Below are positions 1 through 6,501 of a DNA stretch of 7,071 nucleotides, in pieces (the stretch's first letter is position 1; every line of letters begins with the position of its first letter). The notes below the pieces were generated by a model. That model was not told the origin of the DNA, made no database searches, and saw only the letters and a program-made list of their open reading frames with translations. Location of the stretch: NCBI GenBank assembly GCA_937959095.1, contig CALGLY010000253.1, positions 1-7,071 on the forward strand, in the 5' to 3' direction. The stretch is from an uncultured Saprospiraceae bacterium (lineage in GTDB: Bacteria; Bacteroidota; Bacteroidia; Chitinophagales; Saprospiraceae). The position numbers and the translations under genes were made by a program.

Positions 1-390
1 ACCGTATAGTTTTGTGCTTGCAAGCTTACTAAAAGACAATTGCAACAAAGGAATAGAAGACTTTTTTTTGATTTAAAAAGAGAAAACAATGTACTTGTTG
101 AAGGAATAGATAACTTTTTTTTTGCTTCAAGAGAATGATAAAGATAAGACATATAGGCACTTTTTGTTCACAGGAAAAATACAAGTAGGAATAGTTTTCC
201 ATACTAGTATTTTTTGACTGCTGCTAAGAACAGTAATTATTTAAACTGAAAATTTATACGAATAAAAATGGTGGATGTTTACATTAAATGTTTAATGAGA
301 AGTAGCTTGTATTAATTAGTAGACTTTATTCGATGGACGAATTCCATACAACTGTTTTTTTAGAATAAAATCTGACATGCTAATAATGAT

Positions 391-406
391 TAGGGCAAAC
401 GCATAA
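391..406 (+). repeat. 16-nt direct repeat, copy 1
   Basis: TAGGGCAAACGCATAA here matches TAGAGCAAACGCATAA at 1225-1240 with one mismatch. The copies are 834 nt apart, in the two intergenic regions on either side of the lipoprotein gene. The motif is more GC-rich than its AT-rich surroundings, which makes a chance match less likely. It could be an end of a dispersed repeat or a protein-binding site; neither is shown. Confidence 0.45.
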
Positions 407-475
407 CATGTGTTCGACTGATTTGTTTATCCAAACTTGCTTTAAAAAAATCAACACATAAACAAGCGCGTTTGC
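395..475. repeat. Imperfect inverted repeat, possible structured RNA or decayed element
   Basis: The sequence GCAAACGC (395-402) is the exact reverse complement of GCGTTTGC (468-475). Inside it, ATGTGTT (408-414) pairs with AACACAT (453-459), and GATTT (420-424) pairs with AAATC (448-452). This gives about 20 base pairs in one long hairpin with asymmetric internal loops. The right arm can instead form a local hairpin, ACAAGC (462-467) with GCTTGT (474-479), which uses some of the same bases, so the two folds exclude each other. No transcript start or coding sequence is evident nearby. It may be a regulatory RNA, the remains of a small repeat element, or chance in AT-rich DNA. Confidence 0.35.
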
Positions 476-670
476 TTGTCGTTTGATTGCTCTAAATAGT
501 GATTACGAAATTAAATATAATAATATTATTATACGTAAATAACACTAAATCCATTACAAAAATACGAGAAAAGCTTTTTTATATGAAAGGATTGCTAGAA
601 ATAGATTGATGAACCGCGACAAAAATAGTGCATTTTACAATATGTGGTGTGTAAAAATAATTTGACAAAT

Positions 671-704
671 AAAAAGACCTCAGAGAAAAGAAGCTTTTTC
701 TGAA
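671..704 (-). terminator. Probable intrinsic terminator of the SH3 lipoprotein gene
   Basis: Read on the minus strand, just after the lipoprotein stop codon, the sequence forms a stem CAGAAAAAG / CTTTTCTCTG with a one-base bulge and a 3-nt loop, followed after a few bases by TCTTTTT. Position, orientation and the trailing T-run fit a Rho-independent terminator about 35 nt downstream of the gene. The stem is A-T rich, so it is weaker than the hairpin at 6425-6459. Confidence 0.45.
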
Positions 705-737
705 AAAATCGATCTCTAATCAAATAGTATTTCGCTA

Positions 738-1100
738 TTATTTTTTATTTGTTACGCCTCCGCCATATACCCAACCTGTTTTCCCATCGTTAGTTTTTAC
801 CTTAATCCAAGGACGATTGAAATCTTTACCACGTAAGTTTAGTCGAGTATTTCGAACAGTTGCTTCATGCATATATTGTAGGGTATCTCCTTCTACCATT
901 TCTACAATTACTCTACTCTTCAAAGTGGGCAACGCACGTACCCGAAGCTGGTCCACCCAGGCATACATTTCTATAGGTTTTATTGGAATTTGTTTTACAG
1001 CTACAGGAGTAGTTGTAGCAGAAGAGGGAGAAGTAGCTGTTTCTTTATTACATGCAGCAAATAACACACTTAAGAAAATAGTAAGTACTAAATATCGCAT
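738..1100 (-). CDS. Small lipoprotein with a bacterial SH3 (SH3b) domain
   Basis: The product is a predicted 120-residue lipoprotein. The N-terminus has one Arg, then a hydrophobic stretch (residues 3-16) ending in LFAAC. Cys17 is the probable lipidated residue, although Phe at -3 is not the most common lipobox choice. Residues 18-40 are a Ser/Thr/Pro-rich tether. Residues about 45-116 form an SH3b fold: LRVRALPTLKSRVI early in the domain, and PWIKVKTNDGKTGWVYGG at the end, the usual closing strand of this family. SH3b domains often bind peptidoglycan or mediate envelope interactions; the exact partner here is unknown. Small SH3 lipoproteins like this are common in Bacteroidota. No Shine-Dalgarno sequence precedes the ATG (upstream is AATCTAAA). 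The gene is monocistronic in view and divergent from uvrA. Confidence 0.85.
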   Translation of the reverse strand: MRYLVLTIFLSVLFAACNKETATSPSSATTTPVAVKQIPIKPIEMYAWVDQLRVRALPTLKSRVIVEMVEGDTLQYMHEATVRNTRLNLRGKDFNRPWIKVKTNDGKTGWVYGGGVTNKK

Positions 1101-1136
1101 TTTAGATTGACTTTGTGATTTTAAGCTCGATAAGCC

Positions 1137-1162
1137 TGTTCATCCTATTGATTGGGTGAACA
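1137..1162. repeat. 9-bp inverted repeat in the divergent intergenic region
   Basis: TGTTCATCC (1137-1145) pairs with GGGTGAACA (1154-1162) across an 8-nt loop; eight pairs are Watson-Crick and one is G-U. It lies within about 40-60 nt of the lipoprotein start codon, in that gene's probable leader or promoter region. It could be an operator for a dimeric regulator or an mRNA leader hairpin. No T-run follows on either strand, so it is not a typical terminator. Confidence 0.4.
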
Positions 1163-1224
1163 TATGAAATTTTTCGCATTCTATAAAATCTAGGATGCTT
1201 GGATTGAGTAGAACTCTTAAATAA

Positions 1225-1240
1225 TAGAGCAAACGCATAA
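1225..1240 (+). repeat. 16-nt direct repeat, copy 2
   Basis: TAGAGCAAACGCATAA differs by one base from the copy at 391-406. It lies about 120 nt before uvrA and 45 nt before the candidate -33 element, so a regulatory role is conceivable. The flanks of the two copies do not match well beyond the 16 nt. Confidence 0.45.
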
Positions 1241-1284
1241 ACTTCCCTTATATGCTTTGGAATGAAGATAAGTTTGAATGTCTA

Positions 1285-1319
1285 TTTGGAGATAAATTCA
1301 AGATAACCCAATATCTTTG
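1285..1319 (+). promoter_or_regulatory. Candidate Bacteroidota-type promoter for uvrA
   Basis: TATCTTTG at 1312-1319 fits the TAnnTTTG (-7) consensus of the major sigma factor in Bacteroidota. TTTG at 1285-1288 could serve as the -33 element, though the 23-nt spacing is somewhat long. Transcription would start roughly 35 nt before the uvrA ATG, leaving a short leader. The match is by eye only. Confidence 0.45.
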
Positions 1320-1361
1320 ATCTTTTTCCAACTTAGAACCGCGTAAAGTAGTTTACTTTTT

Positions 1362-4199
1362 ATGGCAAAACAAGAACTGGATAAGACTCTCGCGCCTGAT
1401 GGCTATATTGAAGTGATAGGGGCGAAAGAACATAACCTAAAGAATGTGAGTGTCCGCATACCACGAAATAAACTCGTAGTAGTGACTGGCATTAGTGGAA
1501 GTGGGAAGTCGTCGCTGGCCTTCGATACTATTTATGCCGAAGGACAACGCCGATACATGGAAACCTTCACTGCTTATGCACGGCAGTTCATCGGGGAAAT
1601 GGAACGCCCAGAAGTCGAACAAATTACAGGCTTAAGTCCAGTTATCAGTATTGAGCAGAAGACCACAGGGCGCAACCCGCGCTCTACTGTAGGGACGATA
1701 ACGGAGGTTTATGATTTCATGCGCTTGCTCTTTGCACGCATTGGCGAAGCCTACTCCTACAAGACCGGCAAACGGATGGCGCGCTACAATGAGGAGCAGA
1801 TGGTGGAGCACATTTTTGCCAATTTTAAAAATAAAAAAATAGTACTACTCGCGCCACTCATTCGTGGACGAAAAGGGCATTATCGAGAGCTATTTGACCA
1901 AGTACGGAAGCAAGGTTACACCAAAGTGCGTGTAGATAATGTAGTATCAGACCTAAAGGAAGGCATGCAAATAGATCGCTACAAAGTTCATGATATAGAA
2001 CTGGTAATTGATCGCCTGAAAGTAACCGAAGAACGCAGAGATCGCCTAAATACATCCTTACAGACCGCCTTGAAAATGGGCAATGGTTTGGTATTTGTGA
2101 TGGAACACGAAGCCGAAGAAGTCTTCCCTTACAGTAAGCACCTCATGGATGCTGAGACGGGACTTTCTTACGAAGAACCTTCACCGAATGCCTTTTCTTT
2201 CAATTCGCCTTATGGGATGTGTCCGAGCTGCAAAGGCTTGGGTAAAGTAAATATGGTGGATATGGAGAAAGTGCTGCCCGATCATGAAAAAAGTATCAAT
2301 GAACAAGGCATCGCACCGCTAGGTGAGGTTCGTGATACTTGGACGTTTAAGCAAATGCGTGCCATAGCGAAAGAGTATGATTTTAGTTTTGCTACGCCCG
2401 TAAAAGATATTCCAGAAGCAGCAATGAATGTTATTTTGGAAGGAGATAAGGAAAAATCCTTCAAAATGACCTTCCAAAAGAAGTCCTACAATTTTAAATT
2501 TGAAGGACTAAAACTTCTGCTCGATCGCTGGCATCGGGATACAGGCTCGGAAAAAATACGGCAATGGGCAGAGGATTTTATGACCGTGGATACCTGCGAA
2601 AGTTGTAGTGGCGCACGCCTGAAAACCGAATCGCTTCACTTCAAATTAGCAGAAAAAAATATAGCAGAACTCGCCCAAATGGGCTTGGGTGACCTGCAAG
2701 TTTGGATGAATGAACTCGATCCGCACCTTTCGGAACGCCAACAGACAATAGCACGTGATGTATTGAAAGAAATTCGCTTACGTATTGGCTTCTTGATGCA
2801 CGTTGGTTTGGATTATTTGACGCTCAATCGTCCTGCTCGAACGCTTTCGGGCGGAGAGGCACAACGCATTCGTTTGGCAACGCAAATCGGGTCGCAACTA
2901 ACGGGTATTACTTATATTTTGGATGAACCAAGCATCGGATTACATCAGCGCGACAATCAGCGATTGATAGAAGCCTTGCGCGACCTGTCGGAGATTGGAA
3001 ATACCGTAATTGTAGTGGAACATGATAAGGATATTATGTTAGCTTCTGATTATCTGATTGATCTTGGGCCAGGTGCAGGAAAACACGGCGGCGAAGTAGT
3101 AGGACAAGGTATTCCCAATTCTTTTTTGACCGATTCTACGCTTACAGCGAGTTATTTGAATGGGACTGCAAAAATAGAAACTCCGAAAAAGCGACGAAAA
3201 GGCACAGGCAAATTCCTAGAACTAAAAGGCGCGACGGGCAACAACCTAAAGAATGTCTCTGCGAAGTTTCCTTTGGGCTGCTTTATCTGCGTGACTGGTG
3301 TTTCGGGCTCAGGAAAATCCACGCTTATCAATGAGACGCTTTATCCTATTTTACGAAAGCACTTTTATAAAAGTCTAAAAAGACCATTGCCTTATGAAGC
3401 TATAAAAGGTTTGGAACACGTTGATAAAGTTATTGAAATAGACCAGTCGCCCATTGGACGCACGCCCCGCTCGAATCCTGCGACTTATACGGGGCTTTTC
3501 ACCGAAATTCGGAAACTCCTCACCAATTTACCCGAATCTAAAATACGTGGCTACAAAGCAGGTCGCTTTAGTTTCAATGTGAAAGGCGGGCGTTGCGAAA
3601 CCTGTCAGGGCGCAGGACTTCGAACCATAGAAATGAACTTCCTCCCCGATGTGCGTGTAGACTGCGAAACCTGCCTCGGCAGACGCTACAACCGCGAGAC
3701 CTTGGAGATTTTATATAAAGGAAAATCCATCAGCGACATCCTGAATATGACCGTGACGGAGGCTTCTGTCTTCTTTGAGCATATTCCAAAAATATTCCGC
3801 AAACTCAAAACCCTACGCGATGTCGGCTTGGGTTATATTACGCTTGGGCAGCAAGCAACCACGCTTTCAGGTGGAGAGGCACAGCGCGTGAAACTATCCG
3901 AAGAACTCTCGAAACGTGATACAGGCAAAACCCTTTACATTCTCGATGAACCCACTACAGGCTTGCATTTCAAAGACATTCAGCACCTATTGGATGTGCT
4001 AAATCGCCTAGTGGACAAAGGCAACACTATCATTGTGATAGAGCATAACATGGATGTGATAAAAGTAGCCGATCATATTATTGATATTGGACTGGAAGGT
4101 GGACATCGAGGCGGAAAAATCGTGGTGCAAGGCAAACCCGAAAAGGTGGCGAAGCACAAAACGAGTCACACTGGGCGGTTTTTGAAAGAAGAATTGTAA
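1362..4199 (+). CDS. uvrA: Excinuclease ABC subunit A (UvrA), DNA damage recognition ATPase
   Basis: UvrA dimers scan DNA for bulky lesions, load UvrB and then leave, starting nucleotide excision repair in the cytoplasm. The 945-residue length is normal (about 940). NBD I: Walker [10 protein letters not shown] at 43-51, signature LSGGEAQR from 495, Walker B ILDEP with Asp521. NBD II: Walker [10 protein letters not shown] at 646-654, signature from 835, Walker B Asp862. The UvrB-binding region (about 130-250, with [15 protein letters not shown]) is present, which argues for a canonical UvrA. The C-terminal zinc module is intact (Cys745, 748, 768, 771). The first zinc module keeps only its second pair (Cys287, Cys290); where the first CxxC is expected the sequence reads LMDAET around 261-266. 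A further CESC at 412-415 sits in the NBD I insertion. No Shine-Dalgarno sequence is visible. The gene is followed after 107 bp by the sulfatase on the same strand, probably a separate unit. Confidence 0.97.
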   Translation: MAKQELDKTLAPDGYIEVIGAKEHNLKNVSVRIPRNKLVVVTGISGSGKSSLAFDTIYAEGQRRYMETFTAYARQFIGEMERPEVEQITGLSPVISIEQKTTGRNPRSTVGTITEVYDFMRLLFARIGEAYSYKTGKRMARYNEEQMVEHIFANFKNKKIVLLAPLIRGRKGHYRELFDQVRKQGYTKVRVDNVVSDLKEGMQIDRYKVHDIELVIDRLKVTEERRDRLNTSLQTALKMGNGLVFVMEHEAEEVFPYSKHLMDAETGLSYEEPSPNAFSFNSPYGMCPSCKGLGKVNMVDMEKVLPDHEKSINEQGIAPLGEVRDTWTFKQMRAIAKEYDFSFATPVKDIPEAAMNVILEGDKEKSFKMTFQKKSYNFKFEGLKLLLDRWHRDTGSEKIRQWAEDFMTVDTCESCSGARLKTESLHFKLAEKNIAELAQMGLGDLQVWMNELDPHLSERQQTIARDVLKEIRLRIGFLMHVGLDYLTLNRPARTLSGGEAQRIRLATQIGSQLTGITYILDEPSIGLHQRDNQRLIEALRDLSEIGNTVIVVEHDKDIMLASDYLIDLGPGAGKHGGEVVGQGIPNSFLTDSTLTASYLNGTAKIETPKKRRKGTGKFLELKGATGNNLKNVSAKFPLGCFICVTGVSGSGKSTLINETLYPILRKHFYKSLKRPLPYEAIKGLEHVDKVIEIDQSPIGRTPRSNPATYTGLFTEIRKLLTNLPESKIRGYKAGRFSFNVKGGRCETCQGAGLRTIEMNFLPDVRVDCETCLGRRYNRETLEILYKGKSISDILNMTVTEASVFFEHIPKIFRKLKTLRDVGLGYITLGQQATTLSGGEAQRVKLSEELSKRDTGKTLYILDEPTTGLHFKDIQHLLDVLNRLVDKGNTIIVIEHNMDVIKVADHIIDIGLEGGHRGGKIVVQGKPEKVAKHKTSHTGRFLKEEL

Positions 4200-4306
4200 T
4201 CGCCCTGCAAAGGGTTGATGATTACTTACCATTTGAGATTTTAAAAGAATCATTATACCTTACGTTCTATTTGGCATTAAATTTTTTTTACCCAAACGTA
4301 TGTATT

Positions 4307-6241
4307 ATGAAAGCGTATTTTAGTATTACAACATTGCTGATAGGCACAGCAATTTTATGGACTTCCTTTTCAGGACATTTTACACCTGAAAAATCAGAAT
4401 ACACTCCTAGCATGAACCCGCCGAACTTCGTCTTTATTCTTGCAGATGATATGGGCTGGAACGGTACTTCGGCTTTGATAAAAGCAGGCGAAACAGCTTC
4501 GCAAAGCGATTTTTATGAAACTCCAAATATTGACCAACTTGCACTGGAAGGTATGACCTTTTCTCAAGGCTATGCTCCTGCACCCAAGTGTTCTCCCTCA
4601 CGAAATAGCATCTTGACTGGGCAAACTACTGCTCGAAATCAATTTACAGAAACAGGTAATTCGATTGCTTCAGGTGAAATACTAATAGAAGCAACGACGA
4701 ATACTACAATAGATGTAGCAGATGTGACTATTGGAGAATGGTTACATTCTATTGGCTCGAATTATCGGACGGCACACTATGGTAAATGGCATTTAGGATC
4801 AGGTGGTACAGTGCTGAATAATGGCTTTGATGAGGGGGATGGAGCAACAACGAATGCAGAAGGCGATGCGGCTGATGGGATGGTAATACAAGCTGATCCT
4901 AAAAGAATATTTGATATTACCAATAAAGGAATGGACTTCATGGATCAAGCCGTGACGGATGGCGTACCTTTTTATTTACAGCTTTCGCATTATGCAGTGC
5001 ATTCTTCAATAGAAACACGAGCCGCTACTCAAAGTTATTATGCTGGAAAAACACCTGGTACAGTACATGACAATGTGAGCTTTGCAGCTATGACACAAGA
5101 CCTAGACACGGGCATCGGGCAGATAATGCAGAAAATAGATGATTTAGGCATAGAGAATGACACCTACATCATTTTTATGTCGGATAATGGGGGAGCGAGT
5201 ATGTTTTCTTCTAATGGAATTTTACGAGCTGGTAAACTTTTTTTGTTTGAAGGCGGTTTGCGCGTACCTTTTATTATAAAAGGACCAAATGTAACTGCCA
5301 ATGTGCATAGCGATGAACCAGTAGTGGGCTATGATTTATTTCCTACCATTGCCGAACTTAGTCAAGGGACAGCAGCTTTGCCCAATGACTTAGATGGCAC
5401 TAGTTTAGTACCGCTATTGAGCCAAACAAGCATCAATCGTACAGAGCCACTTTATTTTCATTCACCTCATTATGTTAATGCTGGCTTAAAAAAGCCTCGC
5501 TCTGCTATCATAGAAGGTAATTATAAATTCATTGTAGACTACGAAAGTTGTTCTAATTATCTCTTTGATTTGGATGCTAATATCAGAGAACGTGATATGC
5601 AAAACTTAATATCTAGCAATCCGACTTTAGCTACAGATTTGACGATTAAATTACGGAATCATCTTAAAAGCGTTAATGCCAATATGCCATCGCTCAATGC
5701 AGCACATGCTATGTTTTCAGGTAATGGTGGCACGAGTACCGATGTAGATGCTGATGGCTTGGATGATGTTTGGGAGTTTAGAGAATTGCTTTGTTTTCAA
5801 TATAATGCTACCGATGATCCTGACGGAGATGGACTCACAAATGCCCAAGAAATGGCGGAAGGAACAGACCCTTTAACGCGGACTACGATTTTTCAAATTA
5901 AGACTTTTTTGCAAGGTCCTTATAATGGTAGCGATATGAATACAGACTTACAGAATGCAGGCTTATTGCCGCTTACTGATCCTTATGGCTTAGGCGTGAC
6001 AGTACCAAGCATTCCTGCGGATGTAGTCGATTGGGTAAAAGTAGAATTGCGTGATGCGACGAATACTGCTACAGTGCTTGCAGAATATGCTTGCTTTCTT
6101 CGGAAAGATGGGGAGCTTCTTGATAGCGATGGCAAACTTGGTTTACGCTTCGAAAATGTAGGTGCTACATCAGCTTATGTAGCCGTTCGGCATCGAAATC
6201 ATCTAGGTGCAATGCTAAATGATGTAGTGAATTTTAATTAA
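4307..6241 (+). CDS. Secreted formylglycine-dependent sulfatase with C-terminal accessory module
   Basis: The product is a predicted 644-residue type I sulfatase that hydrolyses sulfate esters outside the cytoplasm; the substrate cannot be told from sequence. I use the ATG at 4307, because the protein then begins with a signal peptide (MKAYFSITTLLIGTAILW) and the extra 12 codons back to a TTG are not signal-like. Catalytic domain, about 37-440: Asp47-Asp48 (metal), CSPSRNSILTG with Cys95 as the formylglycine precursor and Arg99, HYGKWHLG with Lys160 and His162, LSHYAVH with His228/His232, SDNGG with Asp293-Asn294, and Lys310 before EGGLRVPF. An Asp-rich segment follows (DVDADGLDD from 479, DPDGDGLTNAQE from 504), like thrombospondin type 3 or dockerin calcium loops. 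A module from 534 to the end carries FLQGPY, VDWVKVELRD and RHRNHLG. No type IX sorting domain is recognisable. The stop codon abuts a long hairpin. A maturase for Cys95 must be encoded elsewhere. Confidence 0.93.
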   Translation: MKAYFSITTLLIGTAILWTSFSGHFTPEKSEYTPSMNPPNFVFILADDMGWNGTSALIKAGETASQSDFYETPNIDQLALEGMTFSQGYAPAPKCSPSRNSILTGQTTARNQFTETGNSIASGEILIEATTNTTIDVADVTIGEWLHSIGSNYRTAHYGKWHLGSGGTVLNNGFDEGDGATTNAEGDAADGMVIQADPKRIFDITNKGMDFMDQAVTDGVPFYLQLSHYAVHSSIETRAATQSYYAGKTPGTVHDNVSFAAMTQDLDTGIGQIMQKIDDLGIENDTYIIFMSDNGGASMFSSNGILRAGKLFLFEGGLRVPFIIKGPNVTANVHSDEPVVGYDLFPTIAELSQGTAALPNDLDGTSLVPLLSQTSINRTEPLYFHSPHYVNAGLKKPRSAIIEGNYKFIVDYESCSNYLFDLDANIRERDMQNLISSNPTLATDLTIKLRNHLKSVNANMPSLNAAHAMFSGNGGTSTDVDADGLDDVWEFRELLCFQYNATDDPDGDGLTNAQEMAEGTDPLTRTTIFQIKTFLQGPYNGSDMNTDLQNAGLLPLTDPYGLGVTVPSIPADVVDWVKVELRDATNTATVLAEYACFLRKDGELLDSDGKLGLRFENVGATSAYVAVRHRNHLGAMLNDVVNFN

Positions 6242-6403
6242 GGGCTTAGGTAAGAAATAAGCTACCCATTATGGCGACATAGTTTTTCATCCTAAAAGTA
6301 CTTCAAAAATTAAGCATAGCAGGGCTACGGTTCATTTTTTAAGTGCTTTTAGGGTGGCAAAAGGACGAGTCAGAGTGGGTAGATTATTTTTTACCTAAGT
6401 CCT
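6241..6403. repeat. 163-nt gap-free imperfect inverted repeat (long hairpin)
   Basis: Each base i from 6241 to 6320 faces base 6644-i, with a 3-nt loop AGG (6321-6323) and no gaps. By hand count 59 positions are Watson-Crick, 8 are G-U and 13 mismatch. The outer 35 positions pair at 33 sites, the inner 38 at 33, and most mismatches cluster in a symmetrical internal loop (6276-6282 with 6362-6368). The outer ends match as CTTAGGTAAGAAATAA against the complement of TTATTTTTTACCTAAG. The first base is the last base of the sulfatase stop codon. No target-site duplication is evident and it encodes no sizeable protein. It may be a miniature inverted-repeat element, a palindromic dispersed repeat, or a structured RNA at the end of the sulfatase transcript. 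Confidence 0.85.
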
Positions 6404-6424
6404 AAAAAGAGGGAATTTATAAAA

Positions 6425-6459
6425 AAAACACGCGCTTCAAAGCTTGAAGCGCGTGTTTT
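6425..6459 (-). terminator. Strong intrinsic terminator, mainly for the LysM gene
   Basis: A perfect 16-bp stem runs from 6425-6440 to 6444-6459 around a 3-nt loop; its core is CACGCGCTTCA / TGAAGCGCGTG. On the minus strand the stem ends in a run of eight Ts, ideal for Rho-independent termination about 45 nt after the LysM stop codon. On the plus strand only four Ts follow the GC-rich part, so it could also stop sulfatase transcription, less strongly. It probably separates the two convergent genes. Confidence 0.85.
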
Positions 6460-6501
6460 ACAAAAAAGCGAATTACTAGAAGATGTACTTATTTTTGTTC
6501 A

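Larger units (their letters stand above)
1..737. other. AT-rich stretch without a recognisable gene
   Basis: I find no open reading frame here that looks like a real gene on either strand. The sequence is strongly AT-rich with long T-runs (62-69 and 115-123). The motif AGGAATAG occurs at 49-56, 102-109 and 187-194; the first two copies lie 53 nt apart and each is followed a few bases later by a T-run, so they look like a decayed tandem duplication. An imperfect inverted repeat lies at about 395-475, and a perfect 18-bp AT-only palindrome at 516-533. A TAnnTTTG-like box occurs at 7-14 (TAGTTTTG) but no gene follows it. The right end carries a probable terminator for the lipoprotein gene. The stretch may be degenerate intergenic DNA or hold an unrecognised small RNA. 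Confidence 0.6.
1101..1361. other. Divergent intergenic region between the lipoprotein gene and uvrA
   Basis: This 261-bp spacer must carry the start signals for both neighbours. It holds a 9-bp hairpin at 1137-1162, the second copy of a 16-nt repeat at 1225-1240, and a Bacteroidota-type promoter candidate facing uvrA at 1285-1319. I found no clear TAnnTTTG box facing the lipoprotein gene. No LexA-like operator was recognised. A small GTAAA/TTTAC hairpin (1343-1356) lies just before the uvrA ATG and could affect translation, but it is short. Confidence 0.5.

Noticed and set aside
516..533. Perfect 18-bp palindrome of A and T only
   Set aside because: Made of repeated TAA/TTA units in very AT-rich DNA, so a palindrome of this length carries little weight.
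817..1110. 97-codon plus-strand frame
   Set aside because: It lies antisense to the well-supported SH3 lipoprotein and its translation resembles no family I know.
4202..4215. CCCT/AGGG hairpin after uvrA as its terminator
   Set aside because: The stem is only 4-5 bp and no T-run follows it.
4271..4306. TTG start giving the sulfatase 12 extra N-terminal residues
   Set aside because: The ATG at 4307 begins a clear signal peptide; the extra residues (ALNFFYPNVCI) are unlike a signal N-region and no ribosome binding site favours the TTG.
6238..6406. Calling the long hairpin a mobile element with target-site duplication
   Set aside because: The bases flanking the two arms (ending TTA on the left, starting AAAAA on the right) show no convincing duplication, and no transposase is in view; kept as an unclassified repeat.
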